From positions 744,001-808,000 of the forward strand of contig VWZX01009113.1 in assembly GCA_013399015.1 (NCBI GenBank): a stretch of DNA of 64,000 bases. The letters run 5' to 3'. This DNA comes from Galbula dea (lineage: Eukaryota; Chordata; Aves; Piciformes; Galbulidae). Positions within the stretch are counted from its first letter, which is position 1. Each line of letters begins with the position of its first letter. The notes beneath the pieces are model-generated. The model saw only the letters and a list, made by a program, of their open reading frames with translations, did not search any database and was not told the origin of the DNA. Shown in pieces: positions 11,605 through 25,600 of this stretch. The translations under genes and the position numbers were made by a program.

Positions 11605-14600
11605 TGTCTGTGATCAAGCTGAGAAGAAAATCTGACTTTTCTGTGGGCCAGTCCTGGTACTTACCCAATGATTCTAATGATTCTAAATCTGGAACAGAAG
11701 ATAAATGAGGATTGGGATCTCAAACAATTCTTTACCCAGTATTAAATAGGAAGGAAGTTTAGGCTCCTCTGGGGGTAAACTGAAAGGGCTTTTTATTACT
11801 GAAACAGAAGTGTGCTGAACTGTAGTTTCTTTTCAACAAGGTGTAATGCAGAATTCTGCCAATTAAAGAATGTCTTTTATTCCTTCCATGTTGGTGTCAT
11901 AGTTACTATTTTTTTCTGCAACAAATAAGAAGTGGAAGTACTCTATTGCCAATTCCTATTGTATATCTCCTCAGGCATGTGATTGCCTCTTTTTCAACAA
12001 GAGAAGCTGGAAGGTCTTTCAAAAATATGTGTAACTCACAGGCTGAAATAAAAAGGGAAAAAAGAAATCTTCATGCCTTTCAACGCAGAGGTTTATAAAT
12101 ATCAGCTTCTCTTGATAAAAGAAATAGAGCTTTGGAATTGAGTGAGGCACTGAAACTGAATGATGGCTTGTTCTCTCTCTCTCACACTTGGGCTTTTTTG
12201 TTTATTTCTTTGTTTTGTTTCATTTTTTTCCACACTTAAAAAGAATCCATTGGTAAGAAATGAGGAACAAAATGATCAACCTATAAAGATAAATGAGAAG
12301 AGATAAAATTAAAACATTTTAAAGACATTTTTTAGTGAAAAATAAGGAGATGAATTGTTGTATCAACTTTGTGATTTTTTTAATACTCTATTTCTAGGTT
12401 TTGTGTTGGATAAAGAATAGGTTTTGTTTGTGAGATAAAAAGGACAAATTCATCTGGAGCTGTGGCCCCCTGCATCTTTCATATATTTTCATATGCTGCT
12501 GTAATGTGGAGTTACAGTCTAATCATAATTCAGTTCCTGTCTTTAGCAAAAGCATGTGCCTCTAATTTGTAATCAATTTCTGTGCTTGACACATGGAAAT
12601 AATGAATGTCCTCATCTACAGCTGGAAATAAAGGGAGAAAGCAGTGTGCATCACTTCACAGGCTGTACTCTGGGCACTTCACTCCCCTAGATGTTGGAGC
12701 CTGGGCATTCAAATCGTGCTAATATTGTATTATAATCATTGTGTGAATAATGATTCCCTATTTAAATTTTTCCCTCACCTCTTTTGAACATGCAACTTGA
12801 ATAACTGCATCATGTAAGTGAGAGTTTGATGGCACTAGCACATGATGTGGGGTCTGACACAGTGTAAGGCATGTTTTACCTCACTGTGTTTTATAAAAGA
12901 AATGTAATACAGTTTTCAAAAGGTGATATTTGTGAACATATTCATCTCTACATGTGTGTCATAGCCACTGTTATTTTTCTGTGATACCATGTTTGTCTTT
13001 TGCTGAACAAAAACTTGTAAAAGAAGGAATATCTGGAATCACTCATTGTCAAGAATAAATACGTAGTTCAAAATTCCTCCTTTTTCAGGAAGTCTCATGC
13101 CTGATTTTCAAGGCATAGCTGTAAAACTGATTTCCCAGTGTGTGGATATTTTTATGAAGGTTTTCTGTGCTAAATCACTGAATAAAAGAGAACTACATGA
13201 CACTTCAACATAAAGAAGTCATTTTAGGTTTGTGTTCCACTCCTCTATTTTAGATGGAATGCAGCTTGCTTAAGTATCTGTCATAGCTTCTTAAATTTAT
13301 TTTATTGTGATATTGGCTGAGATCTTCAGACATGATCAAAATCCTCTTCTGCTAAAAAAATATAAACATATAAACATATGAGGAGATTAAATAAGTGAAG
13401 AAGGAAACAGATGAACAGAACACAATGCAATAGTGACAAATCTATACCAGAAATCACTACTGATAGGAAAACTGCAATTCTGGGACAAGAATATCTGTTT
13501 TCTCACTTACAGTTCTGAAGGTCTAAGCAGCTGCTGAAGAGAGGAAAGACAAAGATAGTACTTATAGATCATTTCTCCTGTCCCTAATGAAATTACTACT
13601 CGATTGGAACATGGAACTTGCCTGACAGCAGCACCAGATGATAGCTGTGAAAAAAGAGAAGAGAAATGCTGCAAGACACTGATACTACAAACACACTAAT
13701 AAAAGGCCCTACATCTAGCTCCACTGAAGTTTGGCCAGCTCACTACAGCTGACATCTCTATACTTATGGGTTTAGAATTGCCTCTAATCACTACAATGAT
13801 ACAACAGTAGTTACATAATGATGCACATCAGGAATTTTCTGTAGCCAAAGAATTGGTCAATAGCGAGGGTATTAAAAAGAATACCTCACAGCTAGCACAA
13901 TGTCATGGCAATTTAGACTTCAACAAAGATGATTTAAAATTGTAATGAATATTCAAATAGAGTTTAGTTCTAAGAATCCTTAGGCCTTTCTGGATCATTT
14001 TTCCTATTGTGATATAAATAATCTGGTAATTATTCCCCCTATGAAATATGTATATGTTAATTAAGGAAAAGCTTACAGCTCACTATATATGCAATTTTTT
14101 TTTTCTGAATAAGCAAAGCAACTAGCTAAGGCTGAATTCTATGGGAAATAATTAATGGTCCTAGAAGTCACTTCCAACAAAAACCTATTGAAAGAAATGG
14201 AACATAACTGCTCATAAAGGTGATGTATTGTAACATTAATCAAGAAAATAGATGTTGCATAAAAAGTAAAGGAAAAGAGTGGATACAGGAGGCTAGCACT
14301 TAAGACACTTAGACAGTGAGTTACCATACAAGTAAAAAGTTCCTGAAAGTCTTTAAAAATACATGGTTGGTATCGTTCACTCAATTCAGTAAATTAGTCA
14401 GCTCTAGAATGGAAAAAAGACAGTCATACTGTACCAGCAACGAGGAAAGGTGGATTCCTTTTGTTAATCTTGTGCTTGAAGGGAGGGCTTTATTAGTAAT
14501 GAGCAAATGATTTTAAATGACATGGAAGTGAAGAATACATACTGGGTTTTGTTCACAAATGCTTCCATTGCATGAGAATTTGTGTCTTTTTGCTATAAAG

Positions 14601-15550
14601 GACAACAAATTCTGCTATAGCAAAGGTATTAATGGTATTAAAGGTAGCATTAATGGCTTAGTACAAGAAGTGAGAACTAAGGAGAAATTGAGGTGTGATT
14701 ATACACCTGCAATGACCCACTGCTGAGTAGTGTTTATGGGATAGGACGAATGCTGTAGGAAAACCCCTATCCTTCTGTCTTCCTCTTTCAGATGGTTTAC
14801 AAAGATATCTTACCATATTTGGGAAGATGGGATATCTCCATCACCAGTGATTATAGGCAATGGCTCAACAAAAAAATCAAATCCTGATTATGTCAGCTAA
14901 TTCTATCCTTCTCAGTCACACCACCTTGACATCTACAGACCTCATTTTGAAGAGTAAACCCTGCAAAAAAAAATTTAATCATACCTTCATACATTGTCTC
15001 TCCTGTTCATCTCTGCCTTAGACTTTCCACTCTCCACATACCTATTCTGATTCCTCCTCTCAGCTTCTCTCTCTGAATGAGTATTTAGCTTGGTGCTTCC
15101 ACATTCTGTTCTTTATCTCACCGTCTCATACTTCCTTGGACTAATTTTCTATCTGCTATCTCATGTCCCTTCACAGCAAACCTAATTTCACTCCTAAGAC
15201 ACTTGCCTCTGTCCTCTCCTTGGCATGTCTAATCCAGGCAGTTTCTACCTCATGCATTCTGTGTCAGTCATGACTTTAGAAGGTGACAGTAATACTCTAG
15301 ATGGAAATGTGTGAGGTGCTTCAGCAATGCCAGCCAGTGAGGGCATCTTCCCTTGACTATGGAAGACTGGTGAAGAATCCTCATTCTTTTTCCATATTGA
15401 AGTCCTACAAAATTCTTGAAACATATTAATATTAGTAGCTTTTTCCTTCTTATTTTTCTCCCAGTGTTTCTCTATTTATTTACCAGCACCAAATAATTCC
15501 ACCTAACCTTCAAGGATTTTTCTTTGCTATAATTTTTTTTTTTTTTTGGG

Positions 15551-15551
15551 N
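15551..15551. other. One-base assembly gap (N) after a poly-T run
   Basis: T15 at 15533-15547 is followed by GGG and then a single N. The position next to a homopolymer suggests an unresolved contig join. Confidence 0.7.
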
Positions 15552-18302
15552 CAAGATTGGCATGGTACCAGTGATGTTTGAATTTCTCTCTTAGGAAGAC
15601 TAAGATAGTTCAACCAGCTGCACTGAAATTGCATTGAAAATGGATGCTTTGCAAATTCTCCCTATAAATGAAAGTTTAAATTACAAAAAGCCGTCTGACC
15701 CATTATCTCTTCGTAAAGTGCTTTACAATTTGCATATAAACTTCATTTCTTTTTCTAATTACACAGAGTAAAATGCATTCATTTTGCTTTTGATTACAAG
15801 CTGGTCTTGCCAAACACCTGTGACTGCCACAAATTCTAATCTGTTATTTATTTACTTCAAAGCAATCTTATTACCTAAATGATTCAAAGCATCAAAGACC
15901 TTAATTATTGATAGTCAATTCAATAGGGTTACACTTTCTATGTCCTTGGGTTGAAGGCACTTCTCTGCTTTCTTCTGCTCAAGTACACACTTGGCTGAGG
16001 AAAAGTGCATATGATTCTGCTATTAAATATATTGGAGAGCATATTCCTACGTAATTGCAATGAGATTTAGACAATATCAGAGAGCCAAGACTGACAGCTA
16101 CAATCTGCTTGCTAATGGAACCAAAGAAAAATAATTAAAAATTACCATCCTTCGTACTTTGATGGTCAAAAAAATAATTTACGTGTAGCACACATATTCT
16201 GTAAGTCTGATCCTAGTCTCCACAACACTAATGCTGCAGAGGTACCTCTCATTTATTCCAGGCAGTAATACTTAAAATTTACACTACTGCAACAAATGTG
16301 CACATAGTGTGTCCTGTGGTCATGGTGAAACTGTTATGCTGACAACTTCATTAGAACTTTTTGGTGGGTTACAAATGCTCTTCTACATGTCAAAAGTGAA
16401 AGGTTGGAAAAGGTCCTCAACACAAACAAGACAGATTTGCCTAATATGTATGATTTAGGGTGCAGGTGTGCACATTCCTACTGCATGCATGTGCATGGAT
16501 ATCACAATGTAAACTTTCAGGCACAAAACACCTGCAGAAAGCTGTCAAAGGTGTGTTACATTAGACTAATTTTTAGGAGATGAGGATACTCAGTGCTTCA
16601 TTCACATCATTTTCAATCATGCTAGTCTCCATCAGTCTCTACAACTTTTTCCCACAAGATCTTCAGACATAAGAAGGCTCAGATTCAGTCCGAGGCTTTC
16701 ATAAAACTGATCATGCAGCCAATGGAACACACAGATCTCTCTCTAACTTCCTTATCTGCATCCTTTTCTTTACTTTTTGACAAACTTAGACTATTTCAAC
16801 TACAGACTTCCCATAGATGGTACAGTTTTCTGGTGTTACTGTTCTTCTAAATACATTCATAGATTGTCTTTTGATCTTACTGCATACTGTTTTATCCTGT
16901 CTCATTCCTTTCAGATTGGGCTGGCATCTGCTTTTCCATTTTATTATTTTTATTTTTCATTTTTAAAAGTCATCCAGCTTGAATGCATGTCATACTATAT
17001 ACTCGATTACATTAGGCCTGGTGTTCCCTGATGTAAAAGAATTCTGTTCCATAGGAGCAAATTGAGAAAATGAACAATATCCTATACAATATAAATGCCT
17101 AGATACAGTACATATAAACTCTGTACAGATATATACATGCATGGTACATAAACTCAGGCTTAGACTTTTGGCTATGAAAGCCAGATCAAATCCAGTGGCT
17201 GAGAAATTATGCAAATCTGTGAATGGATTATGTGTGCCCCAGTCATATTTTGGTATCTCTTCAGAATCTGTTCTTCTGTATGTGCAATGTTGATATTTTA
17301 ATAGACTCTTTACATATTCCTTAAATTATTTCTTAATCTCTATATTCAAGGCTCATCTTCTTTTCCAATGAGACACCAGTGGACAACTTTTCACATCTGA
17401 TTTTCTATGGGTTTTGTTCTCTTTTCTTTTTCTCATATCATTGCCTATTGCAGAAGTGCCAAACCATCTGGTCTGCTCTTGCAAACTAAAGGGAACTTAT
17501 TTTCAAGAATTCCATTGCAGTAAAAAAGTATGCAACATCTTAAATTAAATATCTTAATACTGTTTGCATATTTACAGTTAGTATGGTTTGGCTTTCTTTT
17601 TTGTTTTTTTTCTTAATTAAAAAAAAAAAAAGGCAGCAAAACCAAAGCACCTGATGTTACAAAGCCATGAGTAAGACCTACTTACCAACATTTTGCACAA
17701 CTGGGAAGATACTAATAATAACAATCTTCCTGGAGATAGAAAAAATTCCAAGTACATGACCTGTGGATGCTCTTAACCTTAATAGGAAGAGATTTTCAAG
17801 TACTTCATCGTTCCTCTAACTCTTGACATCCTAAGCAGCACCAATATTGGATGGTAACATTTTATTATTGATGTTGTGCAATGGTAAAGAGGCTATGGCA
17901 ACCATAATCATGTCGTAACCTCACAGAAAGATACAGATCCTCTTATTACACCGTGATTTTTTTTAAAGTTTGGATATTGCAAAAACAATGCAAAATGCAG
18001 TACACTGGCATTTGGACACCCCACATTAAATCAGAGTGTACCAACAAAAAATTATGAGGTCAAGGTATAAATCACGAAACAAGATTGTGTATGGGTTTTT
18101 TAAGGCTTAATCAGGAGTAATACACAAAATTCTGGAGAGACTATTTGAATCCTCAAACTAAGTAAGATTGATCAGAGGCAAATATGAACCAGGATAAATA
18201 ACATTTTCCTTTAAGATCCTAAATTTAAATTTTTGTTCAACCAACAAAAACATGATTTTGCCATCCTATTATGAATCAAAAAAAAAAAGGTTTTCAAGAT
18301 AA

Positions 18303-18316
18303 AATATATATATATA
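18303..18316. repeat. Short (AT)n microsatellite
   Basis: About seven AT dinucleotide units in an A-rich context. Confidence 0.8.
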
Positions 18317-19595
18317 CATCTAACTTATGTTTAAAAAAGCAACATCTCCAGCATTTTGTAGTATACAAGTCTGCAAGCTTGAGCTGAGGAAAGGAAAATT
18401 GACTAGTCAGGTTTCCCTGCTGAACTTAACATGCACAGGCAAACAGCATGGATAATGAAAAATGTATTAGATTCTTAAATGATTTTCATCTTAACAACCT
18501 AAAGTGTTGTTCTTAACCGAAGGAAATAACATTATTTATCTCCACTGCTTTCCACTTCTTTAAATCACTGGTTAATTGGATTTTCTAGGTAATTGGTAAA
18601 AGGATAATTCCAGTCTCTCTCTTTCTCTCATTATCCTATCTATGGCTTTTCAAATACTGCAGCAGTACTGTTTTGACTTAAATTAAACATCTGATGCAAA
18701 GCTCCCTAAGTCAGTGTAAAGATTTCCACTAACTTCCGTGGGTTTTGATCAAGCCCTAAGTAAGCTGCATAAAATCTCTACCTTAAGAACGGAGCACTGC
18801 AAGCAAGTGAAATTGTTGGATGGCCAGTGGTCAGGATTTCCACCCAGTCTCAAAATAGTTTTCTTAATCAACCTAGCAAGCCCAAAAGGAATTGTACTAC
18901 AGGAATACAAACTCCAGTATACCAGCTTTCCTCTATTGGATAATTTACCATGAAATTAGCCTACTTTGTTCTAGTGAACCATTGTTATATCACCAGTGAC
19001 TTTCCACTCTGATCAGCATGATCCAAATCCACCTTACAATACAGCTCTAAATTAGAGGGACACAGATAGTCTATGAAAAACAAACCAGTAGACTGGCCAA
19101 TTCTGTGATTCTGTGATCTTGACACCTTGCACTAATTTAGAGTGTACTGCCAAAAATTCTGTACATAGTTAACTTCAAAGGAGCAGCTCACAAGACTGAG
19201 TGGGTTTTCTAGACTAGTTCAGTTCTGAAAGAGTAAGGAATTTTTGGGGGAGTCCCTGGTGAAATGGTACCCTTTTTTCCCCTGTAAGATTTCACCTGTC
19301 TCATTGTAGTGTTCTCCTATTTATTTTTGTTTGTTTATTTTTAAATGATCACGTACCAGTAGGTCTTGGACCGTGGAGGGGATGCTATACAGACTGAGCA
19401 CAAGGCATGCTTAGTGTCACTGTATCAGATTTCCTCTAGAGGCAGTTGTCAGAGTACATACTATTCTACATTCACCCACTTAGCTGTGAAATCGCTCTAA
19501 GATACAGCAGTATTCAAAGAAAAGCTCTCAGGAGATGGGCCTCCAAGCAGAATAATCAGAGTAGCGGTTGAAATTGCATCACTTTTCTGTCCCAG

Positions 19596-19619
19596 TAGAG
19601 AAAGAGAGAGAGAAAGAGC
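19596..19619. repeat. GA-rich simple repeat
   Basis: A short polypurine AGAGAAAGAGAG-type run, probably slippage derived. Confidence 0.7.
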
Positions 19620-22600
19620 TCACTGCTCACACATTAAGAGTGAAGAGGTAAGTAGGTCTGCCTTTAGCTTGCAGTAACAGCCTGAAGCTTCCCTAATCGA
19701 TCTCTTAAAGTGCATGAGTAGTAAAATCATTCTGGAAGAGACCGTGAATGGCAGAGAAATGGATTACACTACTGTTATGTTTGCAGTGGCTTGCAGATGA
19801 TCTGCCACAGGTCCACCCACAGTCATGCCACGATCAATGAAGTACTTGCACTCAGAGCTATCCCTTGTTAGTGGTGAGCTCTTGTTTTGTGCCTCAGAAC
19901 ACTCATAACATGAACACAATGTGGCACTCAATTAAGCACACATGTCAGTCAAAAGACATCAGTGGAGATCTCTTTGTCAGCTACATTGCTTTCTGCCCTA
20001 GGTAGAGTCCTTTCATTAAAGCTGTTTACTCTGTGTTTGCTCATTCTGTATATCGTTTGGACTGGCTTTGTAGCCAAAAAACAAAGGCAGAAAGAAGAGA
20101 ACCTACTAGTTTCATTGTCCCCTATATATCTGAAAGAATTAACATTTTTTAGGTTCTTTTTGTCCCCACATTTTCACATCAAGTCCTTGGAAACAGTGAG
20201 GGATCTCAGACATCTAGTGTAGAGTGAGTACAAGTTCCTTTCCTCATCCCTTCCCTATTTACATCCAATCTTTGTTGGTGGGCTCAGCAGCAAGGCCAGA
20301 GATTGGTAGGCTGAGACATTACCAGCTAGATATTATGAGGAAAACTTGCTTTCCAATAGCCTCTGCTATGTCTCTTAGTCAGCCTCTCTGAGGATTTCAA
20401 TCTTTACTACTATCCAATACTTTTCAGTCCAATTGTTTTCATCAAAACTTCTAAGGGAAACATTCTACTTTTGCTCTTCACAGTTTCTAGCTTGGAAATG
20501 GCAGAGCATTAAAATCAGTGCTTTGTTGCATTAGAAACAACCATGAAACTCTCCTCAGGGTATGAAGCTTGCGGACAGCAGGACACTAGTAATGTCAGGA
20601 TGTAACTCACACAACATGATAAAGTTCAAACTCAGAAATGAGGTTTTAATTTGCTGAAAAATTTAACACTATTAAACAGGAATTAAGACTGAGGCAATTA
20701 AAGTGCATTTGGAAAAGTCTGTAAAGCTCCTGCTTATGAGGTGGGAAGGAGTGAATTAACTTTAGGCAAACACTAGGAAGCTTTGAGACAAATAAAGAAA
20801 ACAGCAGTACAGGAAAGAACATACAGTGGTAAAACCTCTTCCTCATAGGTAAACCCTCTTGACTACACAAGCCTCAGAATAACATTTTGAAAATCATTTT
20901 ACACAAATACAGCAAATACTGACATTATGCTACCGTAAGAGTCACAAGCAAAGGAGATTTTGGTGGGGTTTTTTTATATATTTCTGCCAAAGTTGGGTCT
21001 TGAAGCATTCTTGTCCTTTGCCTAAAAGGCCATTTACAAGCATGATGAGGAAAATAGCTTTTAAAAGTTTGGATCTTTGTCTGAAGGATTACTTTCAAAA
21101 CCCACCAATACATGTCACTATTAATCTATTAGTAGTCTTGTGAGAAGTTATCGAAACATTTTTTGTTCAATTACCATAATTTTAAGTCTCCCCTGTCTTG
21201 CAGATTGTAGCTTCTTAATAACTATCTTAACTTTTGGGTTTCCTTCCCTACCTTTCTTTATGCTTTTGCCTTTCTGCTTTCTGTTAGCTTCCATTCCTTG
21301 CTACTATCTTTACTGTTTTCCATAAATGCTAGATTTTTCTTCATCTTCGTTTTGTATCATGTTCTTACACTTTCATTTTCTTCTAAATTTGCTAATCCTT
21401 TAAATCTAGGTGATAACTACACAAAAGCAACAGAAGGCTTGCATCTTTGGCCTTCTATTTCTTTCTCTCAAATTTCTTTAACTGTATTTAATTTTTAGCT
21501 AGGGCAAGATCACTCCATTGTTGGCTATGGCAATGATTCTAAATGCTTTTGCAGATGGTCAGATCTATCCTCTTCTGGTGGCAAATTGATATCTTTCATA
21601 TGCTATCTTGTCAGTAAACAATTACATGTTACTAGTCATACATCTGTGTAGAAAAACTTATTCTGTGATACGAAAATCCAAAGGAATATTACTAGCAAAT
21701 AGTAGGCCTTTAAAAGTGTAGAAAAGTCATCTTAGGCTGGGTTTATAGTCAGGGGAGAGATCTCCAGGAGGTACTACCAGAGATCTGAATTTACATAGAA
21801 TGGTTCAGAGGAGATGCCCAAGACAACTGTTAGCTGAGTCGAGCTTGCAGGGATGAAATTAGGTCTTAGACTTTCAAACAATCAGCTTTCGATATTCAAA
21901 CAATATCTAAAAAAGGGACCAGACACTTTTCATTGTTATATTCTTTCTTCTCTATCCCTCAATCCTGAAGATTTGCTGAAGTATCTCTCTTTTTCTTAAG
22001 AGGCGTTTCTGAACTCTGTGCTAGCATCTAAACACACAAATAACTTTGCCCAAGATAACTTGGATATCTAATCTGGTTCTTCCACAGTCATACTTTTTGC
22101 TGGATATAAATGCACTACAGAAAGTGGCAAAGAAGAATTCAAGGAAAAAAGCAGGATCTCACTGAAAAATGCAAAACAAAAAGACTATAAAAATTTTAAA
22201 GCATTCTTGAGAAGGGAAGAGCTGTTACTGAGGGTCACTGAAAGGAGGGTGGGTAAGGAGGGAAAGAGGTCAAGAGCCACAGGCTCTGTTTATTGAAGGG
22301 ATAGAATTTCAGTAAAGGAACGAAAAGTAGAGAACTGGGAGCCAGGATCAAGTCTCCACTGAAAATGAAAGCAGTGCAGAAGTAACTTGCTTTGTGGCAA
22401 GGGAGTGTCAGGGCCAGGGCACCATCTTCCTCTCCTAGGTGTTAACTACTTGAGCTCAAGGCTAGTCTTCTGATCTGGGACAGCTGTCTAACCTTGGTTT
22501 GGACTATTGTGAAGAAGGAACTGTTTAAGAATTAGAAGAAACCTCTGAAGGCTTATAGTTGCACTTAAGCTGAGACTCCTGCCCTTCACCCCTGCCTGTT

Positions 22601-25600
22601 TGCATTCCAAAGCAGTATCCTTACCAGCCTCCAGGCTTTGTTTCTATCCATTGCAGAAACCACATTTCTCCATTTATCTGATGGGAGAAATTGCTGTTAA
22701 TTAGTCTAATTTTACCAATGGTCTAGCACAAGCTGAAGCCTTTGTTTTTTCATTGTACATATGATGAGGGCACAGGTTAAAGGAGACAGAAAGTCTTTGC
22801 ACTAATGAAAATGGAATATACTTCAGACTGGCCTCTTTTCTAACAGCTTTTCTACTTCTGTTGAATCAATTCCTGTTTTCTCTTTGCAAAATAATCTAAA
22901 AGTCTGCAGCAATACATGAATCTAGTAAATTTCCTTTATGGAATGCTGGCCCTTCTCTGGCTGAAAGGGTTTTCAGACCAATATACAGAGAACACATTTC
23001 TCAAACTAACATGGTAGTGGCAGGCAGGTGCAGTGATAGCCGAAATTACTTAAAGGGACACTAGACAGATCTAGTGCAGTGCTTGCTTGGAAATCACTCA
23101 AATTGATTTTTTTTCCCTGAGATTTCACAAATTAAAAATACCTGAATATTTTTTATGATTACTTTTCATAATTAAAATATTTTTCAAATAGTGCTGTGAC
23201 CAGTGTCACAGAAAACAGATTAGTGACAATCTGATGAACAGCTGTTCTCCATTTGTTGTCCTTCCCTCTGTATAGCACTAGAGGCTGGAAAACCCCTCCA
23301 AGTCTCATCTCAGATATGAAACTGTGACTCCCCTCAGTAACTCCAGTAGTAACATCAGCAGATGTAAGCATTCCATAAGCAAACTCTGAAGATAGAACAT
23401 GAAGTAGATGAGGGATTGTCCTGGCTTCCTTCTATTTTTATTAAAAAAACAGGTTCTTAAAGCAATACATCTTGATAGTTCACGTCCTGTGACTGGCATG
23501 CCTTACAATGACAGTCTTTCTGTGGAAACACACGAATTAAGACTCTGGAGAAAATAACTACCTCAGTAAGGGATTTTGTTCAGAATCTATAGACTGTGTA
23601 TGATCTTGATGATTTAAATGCCTTGCTGTCACTTTCAAGTCACAGGGTTTGTGTGGATAGGCCCCTGGATTGCTCTAAATTAGGTTTCCTGAATGAGAAC
23701 AGCAGATACAGGGGTAGCAATGAGAGCATAATTGTGCTCCAGTTTCACCAAAAACATCTTTCAGTGACACTCAAACATTTCAAAATATCAAAAATACTCC
23801 CATAACAAAGAGACTAACAATTTCGAGAATGTTCAAGACTGAAAATATATATTTTGAAATGCTTTGAGGCTATAGAAGAAATATTCCATTAATCTTAAAC
23901 TGCAACATTTTAATCACAACAACTTTAAAGGTGCAAAGTTTTCTTAATTTTCTTAACAAAAGTAATTTTAAACTTGAAAATTGTCTTTAGAATAAAATCT
24001 GAACAGGATACTGAAACTAATTTTGCAACCTTTTTCAAAAAAAATGTTGGGTTTGAAAAAAATTGTTCATACCAGTCCTTTGCCCCAAGAAGTCTTGCTT
24101 CAATAAATCAACAGCTCTAAACCTGGAAACGTATTGCATTATTGCATATTACTGCATTCTGAAATATGCCTGACATATAATTTACTTTTTACATCCCACT
24201 CTTAATCTATTTCCACTTGGCTTCATTTTCAAAATCCTGATTATTACTCTTTGTATAGGAATAATTTCCTTTTCTTCATTCTCTCAGATATATCCAGCAC
24301 CTTTTCTAACACCCCAACTTCATATTGAAAAAGATATCCATATATGTAGAGCTGCAAATTCTCCAGCACTTCCTGAAACTTTCTTCTTCTTTCTTATTAT
24401 GTAATAAGCATAAAAATTCAAAGCTCCAGTTGTTCTTTCTCCTGAGGATTTTCATGCTATATCATTTAACTTTTCCTGACATCTTTCTTCCCTCCTTTTA
24501 TATTACAAATTTCCCATCAGCAATGAGAACCTGTATTTGCATCTTTGACAGCAAAGGGGAGACTGACAGATGGAAGCAATGCTCTCTTTGAATAATGCAA
24601 GATGTTGTGACACTGGCAGTGATAAGAAGTCCTAAATAATAGGTCCTTCCTGATACAACTTAAAAATATGCAACCTATTGTCTCACTCACCAGTAAACCA
24701 GCTCACAACTAGTGCCTCAGTAGTAAGGCTCCATCTCAGTGACAGCTGACAACAGGACACTAACCTCTCTAAAAAATATTTCCCAGTCACTTTTTGCTGT
24801 AATTAAGTCAACACAATATTCAACTACACACATGTACATGAAAAGGCTTCTCTGCTTTATGACACTTCAGAGTTAGCAAAGGGCTTAACTTTTACTCATG
24901 ACTGCCCTGGATGAAGTTGGTGCCAACCACAGTTGTCTGCATCTCCTAATCCAATTCAACACCTTTTTCTCTTTTGTGCTTTCATTGTTTTTCCAGTAAT
25001 GCCCACAGATATTAACAAACAGGAAAGGAATGGTGATAGAATGGTAAACTTTACAGGCTTAAATCACCCAGAGGCATAAAACTACCTGAATCTTACAGCA
25101 CTGACAACATGGGCTGAGGATTGCTTCCTCAGGAATATTTCTTTGTGTCTTACTCAGTGTCTGTCATTCTATTTCGTACATTATTTGCAACATTAAAAGA
25201 AGTCAGAACGGACTTGGAAGATGTACAAAACACGAAAAATCAGTTAGTCTCAGTTGTACTTTTAATTATGGTTACAAATTGATACAACTTATGTCATTAG
25301 AGAGGTTTTATTAACTTATGTAGATTTTGAACTACAGTTTCAGAGACATAATTTGGTAATTAGTGAGTTGTAGGCTTTCGTTAATGGAACTTCTCGAAAA
25401 AGCTGTCAGAATTAGAAGGAAAGAGGGGAAAAAAGAGAAAGGGCAAATTGAGAATATGGTTGATTTTGTACAAAGACCTAGGCCCTATAACCACCAGTGA
25501 GACTTGCATATATAGTAATAGTAACTGCTCAAGTTCAGAGTTATATGGAAGATTTTCTATCTAATAAACATTTAAAACAATCAAGAATGAAATTCTGACA

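Noticed and set aside
19097..19118. CCAATTCTGTGATTCTGTGATC as a CR1 3' tail
   Set aside because: The words resemble a tail of ATTCTGTG units, but no CR1 3' untranslated sequence precedes them and no reverse-strand element adjoins. It is too short to call.
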